From assembly GCA_008360975.2 (NCBI GenBank), contig CM039188.1:25757944-25821943 (forward strand): 64,000 nucleotides of DNA, given 5' to 3'. The DNA is from Lichenostomus cassidix. Lineage: Eukaryota; Chordata; Aves; Passeriformes; Meliphagidae. This document shows positions 61,601 to 64,000 of the stretch, in pieces. Under the pieces are notes generated by a model. It had not been told where the DNA came from. It did no database searches and worked only from the letters and a program-made list of their open reading frames with translations. Numbering within the stretch: the stretch's first letter is position 1; each line of letters opens with the position of its first letter. The position numbers and the translations under genes are program-made.

Positions 61601-62626
61601 GCTGCGCGAGCTCAGGCGCCTTCGGGGATCGCTGAGGGCAAAACGTGGATTTTACACAAATGGATAAAATCTTGAACCATTTCATATGCACGCCACAGTA
61701 CAGTAAATAATGATTCTAGTGCTAGATATTTTTATGTTCCCTTTTGAGATCTGACATCACTGACCACTGCATAGAAAGGGGTGTTCCTAACGCCACTGAC
61801 AGTGCAGGTGTGCTGGAGTTCTAACCAGCCCAGACACGTTGGTGTAGGATGCTGTATGACTTCTGGCGCTTTGCATTCATTTTGTTTGGTTTTCATTATA
61901 TTCTAATTTGATTACTGTTTTTTTAACTATGATTTGTTTAAAACAAACTGTTAGTGGCCTCTGTGTATGCAGGTGCTAGACTAGGATGCATTGAGGAGTT
62001 AGACATTATATAATGTTAAGAAACAGGAGTTCTGGGCTTTTAAAACATGAAACAGTTTTCTTTTGTATCATATACTGAAAGGGAGGTGCCAGTAACATGC
62101 CAAAGTTAATGTAAGTATGAAAAAGTACTTTGAAACTATGGCTTCTAAATCCCAGGGCATGGAAACCTCAGGTCAGTGAAACTTCAGCAAGGAGCTAAAG
62201 AGCAGAAAATTACTAAATAGGTGATGTTGTAATAATAATACTGGGTTTGTGGGTATATACTTTTATGGTATATATTTCAAAGTGCGATTCATCCTAGTCT
62301 GTTGAGAAACAAAATACTGTCATCTAAAGTTCCTTTTGTATTGTCTTTCCTAAACTAACTTTAAAGCAGAGTTCTTGTCCTGTCAAGAGTATGGGTTAGG
62401 TAAATCTTAGAGGCCTTTTCTCCTTGCAAATGACATTTTTCAATTATGTTCCTTTTCTGCTTGCAAATGACATTTTTCAATTATGTTCCTTTTTCAATTA
62501 TGGTCCTTTTCAATTTACTGAATCTACTTTCCTTTTCAGAGTCAGTACAGATTTGTATGTGAAGCTATTTTGAAGGTGTATGAAGAAGGACTTATTAAAC
62601 CTTTACAAGCATCACTGCATAAGTAA
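4575..62626 (+). CDS. PTPN4: PTPN4 (FERM-PDZ tyrosine phosphatase), 25 exons, 5' end missing
   Basis: PTPN4 is a cytoplasmic, membrane-cortex-associated protein tyrosine phosphatase; its FERM domain binds membranes and receptors, its PDZ domain binds C-terminal peptides, and its C-terminal PTP domain hydrolyses phosphotyrosine. The 25 exons listed separately have GT-AG borders and matching phases and join to 2652 nt ending in TAA. The order is FERM (about residues 47-315 here), a Pro/Ser-rich linker, PDZ (about 520-592) and PTP (about 658-914). The PDZ loop GRFGF, the WPDHG loop and the [10 protein letters not shown] signature are all intact. With about 46 missing N-terminal residues the protein would be about 929 aa, against 926 in human as remembered; the extra three match an insertion in exon 38231-38365. 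The linker and exon sequences fit PTPN4 clearly better than the paralogue PTPN3. No frameshift or premature stop is seen. Exon calls are by eye and not backed by transcripts. Confidence 0.97.
4683..7508 (+). other. PTPN4: PTPN4 intron
   Basis: AT-rich intron of 2826 bp between two F1-lobe exons. No mobile element, RNA gene or microsatellite was recognised. The ORFs on the minus strand near 6475 and 7059 are short and have no family resemblance. Confidence 0.85.
7509..7551 (+). CDS. PTPN4: PTPN4 exon: FERM F1 lobe (residues ~83-96)
   Basis: A 43-nt micro-exon encoding [14 protein letters not shown] plus the first base of the next codon. Acceptor CTTTCCAG, donor GTGAGT. It is followed by an intron of only 96 bp. 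The RWLDPNKPI stretch is highly conserved in the FERM-PTP family. Confidence 0.97.
7648..7726 (+). CDS. PTPN4: PTPN4 exon: end of F1 lobe (residues ~97-122)
   Basis: 79 nt, entering in phase 1 and leaving in phase 2. It encodes [18 protein letters not shown] and then NKLQEEYT, with an Arg codon split at the donor GTAGGT. This is the last F1 strand and the linker to F2. Confidence 0.96.
7727..11421 (+). other. PTPN4: PTPN4 intron
   Basis: 3695-bp AT-rich intron. It holds an A13 run near 8967 and a slightly GC-richer stretch at about 9090-9350, but no repeat family I recognise. No RNA gene seen. The acceptor is a weak-looking CTTTAAAAAAG. Confidence 0.8.
11422..11466 (+). CDS. PTPN4: PTPN4 exon: FERM F2 lobe start (residues ~123-137)
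   Basis: A 45-nt exon encoding [15 protein letters not shown], with split Arg codons at both ends (phase 2 to phase 2). Donor GTAAGA. Since the length is a multiple of three, skipping would keep the frame. The sequence is the start of the helical F2 lobe and matches the family motif YFLQ-K-DI-G-L. Confidence 0.96.
11467..11704 (+). other. PTPN4: PTPN4 short intron
   Basis: A 238-bp AT-rich intron between two F2-lobe exons, acceptor ACAAAACAG. Nothing else seen. Confidence 0.9.
11705..11757 (+). CDS. PTPN4: PTPN4 exon: FERM F2 lobe (residues ~138-155)
   Basis: 53 nt encoding [18 protein letters not shown] plus one base of the next Ser codon. Donor GTAAGT. The L-C-P-N-T-A-LLAS-A-Q pattern is the conserved F2 helix of band-4.1-type FERM domains. 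A Tyr replaces human Ser after RLPCP, and Tyr replaces Phe in the AS-Y-AVQ segment. Confidence 0.96.
11758..13823 (+). other. PTPN4: PTPN4 intron
   Basis: 2066-bp AT-rich intron carrying a CA/TA microsatellite at 13481-13528. No mobile element recognised. Minus-strand ORFs at 11818, 12472, 12865 and 13193 have no family resemblance. Confidence 0.85.
13481..13528. repeat. Compound (CA)n/(TA)n microsatellite
   Basis: An alternating purine-pyrimidine tract: seven or so CA units, then mixed ACAT and TATA units. It lies about 300 bp before the 13824 exon and is likely length-polymorphic. Confidence 0.9.
13824..13944 (+). CDS. PTPN4: PTPN4 exon: FERM F2 lobe (residues ~156-195)
   Basis: 121 nt encoding [19 protein letters not shown] followed by [20 protein letters not shown] and H, with two bases of an Ile codon at the donor GTAAGG. 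The G-Y-L-S-Y-F-P-Q segment and the EKEIAKLH helix are typical of PTPN4. A G-rich tract follows 98 nt after the donor. Confidence 0.97.
13945..15012 (+). other. PTPN4: PTPN4 intron with G-rich tract
   Basis: 1068-bp intron. A G-quadruplex-type tract sits at 14043-14062, close to the 5' splice site. The rest is AT-rich without recognised repeats. Acceptor CTTTCTTTCAG. Confidence 0.85.
14043..14062 (+). promoter_or_regulatory. Potential G-quadruplex motif, coding strand
   Basis: Four runs of three or four G with loops of 1, 1 and 4 nt (GGGGTGGGTGGGGTGTCGGG), which meets the usual G3+N1-7 pattern. It lies on the transcribed-sense strand, so it could fold in the pre-mRNA 98 nt after the donor at 13945. 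Function is inference only. Confidence 0.6.
15013..15100 (+). CDS. PTPN4: PTPN4 exon: FERM F2/F3 junction (residues ~196-225)
   Basis: 88 nt ending in phase 0, encoding [20 protein letters not shown] and then [10 protein letters not shown]. Donor GTAAGT. The LYGVEL-Y motif is the FERM F2-to-F3 transition. Leu replaces human Phe in VELHY, a residue also seen in PTPN3. Confidence 0.97.
15101..16146 (+). other. PTPN4: PTPN4 intron
   Basis: 1046-bp AT-rich intron. A 108-codon minus-strand ORF (15723-16049) lies here, but it has a Lys/Asn/Ser-rich, low-complexity look and no recognisable domain, so I treat it as chance. No repeats seen. Confidence 0.8.
16147..16235 (+). CDS. PTPN4: PTPN4 exon: FERM F3 lobe (residues ~226-254)
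   Basis: 89 nt encoding [20 protein letters not shown] and NRVRINTFQ plus two bases of a Trp codon. This is the first sheet of the PH-like F3 lobe, with its I-G-V-G-I-Y/F pattern. Human has TFPW where this reads TFQW. Confidence 0.97.
17965..17979. repeat. Short (TG)n microsatellite
   Basis: Seven and a half TG units following a T run. Small simple repeat in intronic DNA. Confidence 0.85.
18590..19415 (-). mobile_element. Degraded CR1 LINE, ORF2 endonuclease-to-RT region
   Basis: Read on the minus strand, broken frames match the avian CR1 ORF2 polyprotein in order. First comes a segment [14 protein letters not shown] with ...HKQERIV, corresponding to the family's L-QV-D-PTR-GALLDLVLTNKE-LV. 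Then the open stretch 19173-18886 has [14 protein letters not shown] and KDNLLNPEQ, matching FRRA-F-LFR-LLGRI and KDHLL-AQEQ. Finally [15 protein letters not shown] matches the GF-RYI--KRK-KEN motif. Several in-frame stops show it is inactive. No 3' end is present, so the copy is truncated at both ends. Family assignment is from remembered consensus features. Confidence 0.8.
21649..21712 (+). CDS. PTPN4: PTPN4 exon: FERM F3 lobe (residues ~255-276)
   Basis: 64 nt ending in phase 0, encoding [20 protein letters not shown] and EL. Donor GTGAGT. The W-I-KISF-KKFF sheet of the F3 lobe is clear. Confidence 0.97.
21713..27546 (+). other. PTPN4: PTPN4 intron with CR1 3' end
   Basis: 5834-bp intron. 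One CR1 3' fragment lies at 22480-22650. The stretches 22790-23330 and 25250-25870 have somewhat higher GC and several short overlapping ORFs, but I recognise no gene or repeat family. The remainder is AT-rich. Confidence 0.8.
22480..22650 (+). mobile_element. CR1 LINE, 3'-end fragment
   Basis: Sense-strand match to the CR1 3' region: GGTGGTGAGACACTGGAACA, then CAAGGCCTTGAGCAACCTGG, CCTGCCCATGGCAGACAGGT and TTGGGATTAGATAATCTTTA, ending with the tandem GTTCTATGGTTCTATGG tail that marks CR1 3' termini. 5'-truncated, as most CR1 copies are. It was inserted in the same direction as PTPN4. Confidence 0.92.
27547..27719 (+). CDS. PTPN4: PTPN4 exon: end of FERM F3 and FERM-adjacent start (residues ~277-333)
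   Basis: 173 nt, the largest FERM exon, ending in phase 2. It encodes [40 protein letters not shown] and [17 protein letters not shown]. The CK-LWK-CVEHH-FFR motif is the diagnostic C-terminal helix of FERM F3. The residues after it open the FERM-adjacent segment. Donor GTAAGT. Confidence 0.98.
28950..29310 (+). mobile_element. Old CR1 LINE, 3' fragment
   Basis: Diverged sense-strand CR1: AAAGAGAGGTTAAGGGCACT GGGCTTGTTTAAT resembles the family's GAGAGGCTGAG-GA-CTGGG-CTGTT, followed by GGTTAAGAGGAAGCTGAGGG. Later come TTGCTGGAACAAGTTACCTAG (a one-base longer copy of the TGGAACAGGTTGCCCAG motif) and CTGGAGGCTTTTAAAAGTCA. Boundaries are approximate. Confidence 0.8.
30025..30700 (-). mobile_element. 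CR1 LINE fragment, antisense to PTPN4
   Basis: The + strand shows the reverse complement of the CR1 3' third in the correct order: GGAGTCATAGCATGGCAGAGG, GGTTTTGAATGTCTCCAAGG, TTGCCTCTTGTCCTGTCTCT, CTGAGGCTGAACAACAGTCC, GATGCTCCAGTCCCCTAGTT, CAGCACTCCAGATGTGCTCT and CACTGAATTTCATGAGATAC. The copy is about 675 bp with internal gaps. The 142-codon + strand ORF at 30270-30698 and the opposed ORF at 30300-30512 lie inside it and are by-products. Confidence 0.93.
31460..31528 (+). CDS. PTPN4: PTPN4 exon: FERM-adjacent segment (residues ~334-356)
   Basis: 69 nt, phase 2 to phase 2, encoding [20 protein letters not shown] and VFA, with split Cys and Arg codons at its ends. The exon is a multiple of three, so skipping would keep the frame. 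It is the FERM-adjacent segment, which in FERM proteins often carries phosphorylation sites. Donor GTAAGT. Confidence 0.97.
35801..35823. repeat. C-rich low-complexity tract
   Basis: CACC/CCCC units with one run of six C. Simple sequence; too few separated runs for a canonical G4 on the minus strand. Confidence 0.7.
36212..36250. repeat. Short tandem duplication, period 23 bp
   Basis: TTGAGTTGTTCACATC occurs twice, at 36212 and 36235, separated by 7 bp. Likely a small replication-slippage duplication in intronic DNA. Confidence 0.8.
38231..38365 (+). CDS. PTPN4: PTPN4 exon: linker, with a 3-residue insertion (residues ~357-401)
   Basis: 135 nt, phase 2 to phase 2, encoding [20 protein letters not shown], then [20 protein letters not shown] and PGTPN. 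This starts the Ser/Pro-rich linker between FERM and PDZ. Human reads ARKLMDWEVV; here the codons ATG AGT GGG at 38262-38270 add three residues, an imperfect copy of the following ATGGACTGGG. Several SP/TP and RS-S sites suggest phosphorylation. Donor GTGAGT. The whole exon could be skipped in frame. Confidence 0.96.
38366..39650 (+). other. PTPN4: PTPN4 intron with 66-bp tandem duplication
   Basis: 1285-bp AT-rich intron holding the duplication at 38911-39042. Nothing else recognised. Acceptor CCCTCTTAG. Confidence 0.85.
38911..39042. repeat. Recent 66-bp tandem duplication
   Basis: Two adjacent copies begin with TTCATATTGCATAAACTAGA at 38911 and 38977. They differ by one G/A change (GCATGTTATT versus GCATATTATT) and in the last few bases. 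The near-identity implies a recent event. Because 66 is divisible by three, the overlapping chance ORF (38866-39057) shows a duplicated 22-residue peptide, which is an artefact. Confidence 0.95.
39651..39809 (+). CDS. PTPN4: PTPN4 exon: Ser/Pro-rich linker (residues ~402-454)
   Basis: 159 nt, phase 2 to phase 2, encoding [40 protein letters not shown] and [13 protein letters not shown]. The [11 protein letters not shown] and SPSEVFVN segments are PTPN4-specific and absent from PTPN3. Basic-Ser motifs (RNS, RPSS) look like kinase or 14-3-3 sites, an inference. In-frame skipping is possible. Donor GTAAGT. Confidence 0.97.
39810..44121 (+). other. PTPN4: PTPN4 intron
   Basis: 4312-bp intron, mostly AT-rich. 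The segment 43081-43660 has clearly higher GC and low homopolymer content compared with its surroundings, but I could not assign it to a repeat or gene. Acceptor TTGGTATTTAG. Confidence 0.8.
44122..44281 (+). CDS. PTPN4: PTPN4 exon: proline-rich linker end (residues ~455-508)
   Basis: 160 nt ending in phase 0, encoding [40 protein letters not shown] and [21 protein letters not shown] is a class-II-like SH3 ligand (P-x-x-P-x-K). The frame stays open for another 90 codons past the donor GTAAGT, to a stop at 44552. Confidence 0.97.
44282..46853 (+). other. PTPN4: PTPN4 intron
   Basis: 2572 bp. The first 270 bp keep the PTPN4 reading frame open and are less AT-rich. A strong unused acceptor with a long pyrimidine tract sits at 46064. 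No mobile element recognised. Confidence 0.8.
46854..46937 (+). CDS. PTPN4: PTPN4 exon: PDZ domain start with carboxylate-binding loop (residues ~509-536)
   Basis: 84 nt, phase 0 at both ends, encoding [20 protein letters not shown] and [13 protein letters not shown] is the GLGF-type loop that holds the ligand's C-terminal carboxylate. The following intron is only 95 bp. Confidence 0.98.
47033..47089 (+). CDS. PTPN4: PTPN4 exon: PDZ domain core (residues ~537-555)
   Basis: A 57-nt, phase 0 exon encoding [19 protein letters not shown]. It includes the second and third PDZ strands. It is a multiple of three, but skipping would destroy the fold. Confidence 0.98.
47090..48463 (+). other. PTPN4: PTPN4 intron with G/T-rich tract
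   Basis: 1374-bp intron. A G/T-rich tract lies at 47745-47803, and an X-box-like GCAACCATAGCAAC sequence lies at 48342-48355. No mobile element. The acceptor is preceded by T and C runs ending CCTTGCAG. Confidence 0.85.
47751..47771 (+). promoter_or_regulatory. Potential G-quadruplex motif
   Basis: G7, G3 and G4 runs with loops TT and ATTTT; the G7 can act as two runs of three. It is embedded in a T-rich tract that continues with TTTG units to about 47803 and another G4 run. Weaker than the 14043 motif. Confidence 0.45.
48464..48620 (+). CDS. PTPN4: PTPN4 exon: PDZ domain, ligand-selecting helix (residues ~556-607)
   Basis: 157 nt ending in phase 1, encoding [40 protein letters not shown] and [20 protein letters not shown] is the conserved PDZ strand-turn, and HDQVVMFIK is the alpha-2 helix whose first His marks class I (S/T-x-hydrophobic) ligand preference. 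Donor GTGAGT. Confidence 0.98.
48621..50110 (+). other. PTPN4: PTPN4 intron
   Basis: 1490-bp AT-rich intron. An A-rich run at 48965-48978 is the only simple sequence. No repeat or RNA gene recognised. Confidence 0.85.
50111..50277 (+). CDS. PTPN4: PTPN4 exon: PDZ-to-PTP connector (residues ~608-663)
   Basis: 167 nt ending in phase 0, encoding [40 protein letters not shown] and [16 protein letters not shown]. The acidic connector is followed by the helix that opens the PTP domain (LAEGL-TG-VL-QFD). Donor GTAAGT. Confidence 0.98.
50278..51760 (+). other. PTPN4: PTPN4 intron
   Basis: 1483-bp AT-rich intron. Overlapping short ORFs on both strands at 51137-51457 have no family resemblance. No repeats recognised. 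Acceptor TGTCTTTTAG. Confidence 0.85.
51761..51851 (+). CDS. PTPN4: PTPN4 exon: PTP domain N-terminus (residues ~664-693)
   Basis: 91 nt ending in phase 1, encoding [20 protein letters not shown] and [17 protein letters not shown] is the conserved start of the classical PTP fold. The next intron is only 85 bp, the shortest in the gene here. Confidence 0.98.
51937..51998 (+). CDS. PTPN4: PTPN4 exon: phosphotyrosine recognition loop (residues ~694-714)
   Basis: 62 nt ending in phase 0, encoding [20 protein letters not shown] and N. The DYINANYI motif holds the substrate-recognition region of classical PTPs. Donor GTGAGT. Confidence 0.98.
51999..52741 (+). other. PTPN4: PTPN4 intron
   Basis: 743-bp AT-rich intron between two PTP exons. 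Nothing recognised in it. Confidence 0.88.
52742..52888 (+). CDS. PTPN4: PTPN4 exon: PTP core (residues ~715-763)
   Basis: 147 nt, phase 0 at both ends, encoding [40 protein letters not shown] and [24 protein letters not shown] is the classical PTP motif 2/3 block. Donor GTAAGT. The exon is in frame, but its loss would remove the core. Confidence 0.98.
52985..53275 (+). mobile_element. CR1 LINE, 3'-end fragment
   Basis: The best-preserved CR1 copy here, on the gene's sense strand. It contains GATAAGAGGAAATGGTTTTA, GTTGCCCAGAGAGGTGGTGA, CATCTCTGGAAACATTCAAG, GTCAGGTTGGATGGGGCACA and GGGTCCCTTCCAACCCCAAC, ending near the ATTCTGTAACTG remnant of the CR1 tail. 5'-truncated; no coding capacity. 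Confidence 0.93.
54410..54528 (+). other. Candidate cryptic (poison) exon
   Basis: A 119-nt block bounded by a pyrimidine-rich TCTGTCTTATACCCATAG acceptor and a CGCCAG/GTGGGT donor. In the incoming PTPN4 phase 0 it meets TAA at 54425-54427, and its length would shift the frame. Composition is clearly less AT-rich than the surroundings. No transcript support is available, so this is only a candidate. Confidence 0.25.
55136..55264 (+). CDS. PTPN4: PTPN4 exon: PTP domain (residues ~764-806)
   Basis: 129 nt, phase 0 at both ends, encoding [40 protein letters not shown] and NLE. KCHQYWP is the conserved PTP motif 5. This is the most diverged catalytic exon against remembered human sequence (YGNFQI for YGCYQV, LTNLE for LFNQE). 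Donor GTAAAA is weaker than the others. Confidence 0.97.
55265..56704 (+). other. PTPN4: PTPN4 intron with GC-richer motif cluster
   Basis: 1440-bp intron. A short GC-richer cluster with CCCCTCCCC, GGCCAATTG and TGATGTCA lies at 56091-56165. An A-rich tract follows at 56502-56520 and T-rich sequence at 56624-56660, before the acceptor CTGTTTAG. No mobile element recognised. Confidence 0.82.
56705..56853 (+). CDS. PTPN4: PTPN4 exon: WPD loop and catalytic cysteine (residues ~807-855)
   Basis: 149 nt ending in phase 2, encoding [40 protein letters not shown] and REEPVVVHC plus two bases of Ser. The general-acid Asp of WPDHG is at 56753-56755 (human Asp820). The nucleophilic Cys codon TGC is at 56849-56851 (human Cys852), the last complete codon before the intron. 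Donor GTATCA departs from consensus at position +5. Both catalytic residues are intact, so an active enzyme is predicted. Confidence 0.98.
56854..59887 (+). other. PTPN4: PTPN4 intron splitting the PTP signature
   Basis: 3034-bp intron separating HC from SAGIGRTG. An old CR1/L3-like fragment lies at 58500-58700. The final 250 bp (59637-59810) are GC-richer. The remainder is AT-rich without recognised content. Confidence 0.82.
58500..58700 (-). mobile_element. Ancient CR1/L3-like LINE fragment
   Basis: The + strand contains TTTCCAAGCTGAAGAGTCCT and, about 60 bp on, TTGTTGTCCTTCTCTGAATC followed by TTTTGAAATTGTA. This order corresponds to the reverse complement of the ancient CR1/L3 consensus (AAGCTGAACAGTCC ... 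TTGTTGCCCTTCTCTG-ACCTTTT). Highly diverged, boundaries uncertain, identity moderately likely. Confidence 0.55.
59888..60023 (+). CDS. PTPN4: PTPN4 exon: P-loop arginine and Q-loop (residues ~856-901)
   Basis: 136 nt ending in phase 0, encoding [40 protein letters not shown] and MMIQTP. It completes the [10 protein letters not shown] signature; the phosphate-binding Arg codon CGG is at 59901-59903. The Q-loop Gln codon CAA in MIQTP is at 60015-60017. The frame remains open for 82 more codons past the donor GTGAGT. Confidence 0.98.
61589..61604 (+). promoter_or_regulatory. CTCF-like motif in CpG-rich patch
   Basis: CCGCACGGGGGCGCTG resembles the CTCF core CCACCAGGGGGCGCTG at 13 of 16 positions, including the entire GGGGGCGCTG half. 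It sits in an unusually CpG-dense island (about 61530-61645) inside an AT-rich intron. Binding is inference from the motif alone. Confidence 0.45.
62423..62517. repeat. Tandem 37-bp duplication plus partial third unit
   Basis: CTTGCAAATGACATTTTTCA starts at 62423 and again at 62460. The first 34 bp of each copy are identical. A shortened third unit, TTTTTCAATTATGGTCC, follows at about 62490. The array ends 22 nt before the last PTPN4 exon and thus fills the branch-point and pyrimidine region. Confidence 0.92.
62540..62626 (+). CDS. PTPN4: PTPN4 last coding exon with stop (residues ~902-929)
   Basis: The coding part is 87 nt including TAA at 62624-62626. It encodes [20 protein letters not shown] and [19 protein letters not shown] is the final PTP helix. 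The tail [11 protein letters not shown] differs from remembered human FVKPLTTSTNK, as expected for the least conserved end. Acceptor CCTTTTCAG. Confidence 0.98.
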   Translation, partial: SQYRFVCEAILKVYEEGLIKPLQASLHK

Positions 62627-64000
62627 AGAGCAAAAATCCTATGATATCAATTGAGGAATCCTGTCCTCTGTAATGAACTGGCAACATTCTTTGTGCCATA
62701 ATACTGCTTGCAGGAAATGATAGTGAAGTACAGCAAAGAATTGACAAAGGACTTTGAAAACTTCAGCACTGTTGCACTTTACGTTGAAACAAAATCAGTC
62801 TCTGAAACTCTTCTAACCTTCATCTGTTTGAAGACTTTATTTTCATGATTTGCTCCGAACAAACCATAAACTGAAAGAACTAATTGTGTTCAGGGTAATC
62901 TACGATATTTCATTGTAGTGCCATATACTGCGCTTCTGGTTGAATTGCTACAAACAAGGCTTGGAATTATTTCACTCTGTTTTACACCCATGTCTCTTAA
63001 AATGAAAAGCAAATGAAAAAATACACTAAGCCATGGTCTTTTTCCAGTGCTAGGTTTATTTACTATGTACAGACTCTCACAGTTTTGTTTTTTACAACAT
63101 TAGCAATATTGCCAATACTAGATAGATACACACTGCCTACTGATGCAGCACACTTTGTCCTACACCCTCACTAGAGACCAGCTGGTTGTTAGAGGAGAGC
63201 TGGCATCTATGTTAACCCAGCAGTAGCTGCATAATGCCCACTTACCAGCATCTTGTACAAAATAACAACAAAAAATTTAAAAAAAATCACATAAATAAAC
63301 AGCATTTCTTTGACACAGCTTGTGTGTCATACACTGGTGTATTCTGATTCTTGTGACTTAAGATTACGTGATGGGAACTAGTGCATGCATTATGTCTTAA
63401 CCCCTTAAGTGCCTTGAGACTTACAGCGTACATCCAGTGAAAGGCACTCATGATTCCATGGGGGTGGTATTGTCCTGTCATATTTATCTTATGGGTTCAG
63501 ATTTCAAAAACGGCCCTTGGTGCTTGGAATGTGTTACCACAAGGGGTCATGGAAATACCATTCCCTCTTTCCTTATACAAGTACCTGTGTGCTACTCTCT
63601 GTAGCAAAAGCACCTCTGCCAACTTAATGAATGAGCATTGTATGCTGCTGTAATTATGTGAAAAATCTGACACATTCCTTCATTCCTTCCAACTAGTAAC
63701 TTACTAGCATCTTACTACAAAATGCTGGTAGGTCATTAGAAGCTGATACTTTGTTTTATCCTTTTATTGAGAATAGTTATTTTACTCAATTAGACATAAC
63801 TCTTTAAAAGCACTGATAATTAAGTTAAACTTACAATCAGATGTGATTTAATTCCATTACCTTCTAACTAACTTGTTAAGTCCTCATAGTTGATTTCAAG
63901 CCATGTTCGTACAGGTCTGCCTTTTATTTTCTTTTATTTGTTTGGAGGGGAGAAGGGAGGGAGAACACTATGAAGTTAGCCCAGAACTTAATTTTAATTT
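62627..64000 (+). other. PTPN4: PTPN4 3' UTR and flank
   Basis: Non-coding sequence after the stop. The first AATAAA is at 63294-63299, about 670 nt after the stop; whether transcription ends there or runs past the window is unknown. AU-rich ATTTA occurs at 63058 and elsewhere. A TTTATT (AATAAA on the minus strand) lies at 63055-63060. The purine-rich tract GGAGGGGAGAAGGGAGGGAG lies near 63944-63963. No further gene is seen up to the end. Confidence 0.75.
63294..63299 (+). terminator. Candidate poly(A) signal AATAAA
   Basis: Canonical hexamer within ACATAAATAAACAG. The downstream sequence has TTTCTTTG and GCTTGTGTGTCAT within 30-40 nt, a plausible U/GU-rich element. It would give a 3' UTR of about 0.7 kb; alternative distal sites beyond the window are possible. 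Confidence 0.5.

Larger units (their letters stand above)
60024..62539 (+). other. PTPN4: PTPN4 last intron
   Basis: 2516-bp intron. It contains a CpG-rich patch at about 61530-61645 with a CTCF-like motif, an A15 run near 60838, and a tandem duplication at 62423-62517 just before the final acceptor. No mobile element recognised. Confidence 0.85.

Noticed and set aside
4575..62626. PTPN3 rather than PTPN4
   Set aside because: Exon sequences such as [29 protein letters not shown] and SPSEVFVN follow PTPN4; PTPN3 differs at many of these positions as I remember it.
1..64000. Prokaryotic-type systems (operons, CRISPR, phage, toxin-antitoxin)
   Set aside because: Intron-rich vertebrate gene structure, CR1 LINEs and AT-rich non-coding DNA throughout; no regularly spaced direct repeats or compact gene clusters.

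Overview
The window is a stretch of vertebrate nuclear DNA, most likely from a bird or another sauropsid. It holds most of one large, intron-rich gene on the + strand: PTPN4, the non-receptor protein tyrosine phosphatase with a FERM-PDZ-PTP layout (also called PTP-MEG1). The lineage call rests on several degraded CR1-type LINE fragments, including the typical CR1 3' end with its short TTCTATGG-like tail repeat, on short introns (three under 100 bp), and on a generally repeat-poor, AT-rich background. I see no bacterial features, operons, CRISPR arrays, tRNA or rRNA genes.

I could place 25 coding exons between 4575 and 62626. All have GT-AG boundaries and compatible phases, and they join into an open frame of 2652 nt (883 codons plus stop). 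The first exon begins at the codon equivalent to residue 47 of human PTPN4 as I remember it, so the promoter, 5' UTR and the first ~46 codons lie upstream. Layout: 1-4574 upstream intron; 4575-27719 FERM domain exons; 31460-44281 FERM-adjacent segment and the proline/serine-rich linker; 46854-48620 PDZ domain; 50111-51851 PDZ-to-PTP connector and start of the phosphatase; 51937-62626 catalytic domain, with the WPD loop in one exon and the [10 protein letters not shown] signature split between two exons by a 3-kb intron; 62627-64000 3' UTR and probably downstream sequence.

Recognisable mobile elements are five CR1 fragments (18590-19415 minus, 22480-22650 plus, 28950-29310 plus, 30025-30700 minus, 52985-53275 plus) and one older CR1/L3-like piece (58500-58700 minus). 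There are two microsatellites, several short recent tandem duplications, two guanine-rich tracts with G-quadruplex potential, a CpG-rich patch with a CTCF-like motif in the last intron, and a possible stop-containing cryptic exon in the intron at 52889-55135.

No new multi-gene system is evident. The most checkable oddities are a three-codon insertion (Met-Ser-Gly) in the linker relative to the human protein, the G4 motif about 100 nt after a 5' splice site, the CTCF-like site, the candidate poison exon, and a tandem duplication beside the last 3' splice site. Comparisons with human PTPN4 are from memory, not from an alignment run here.
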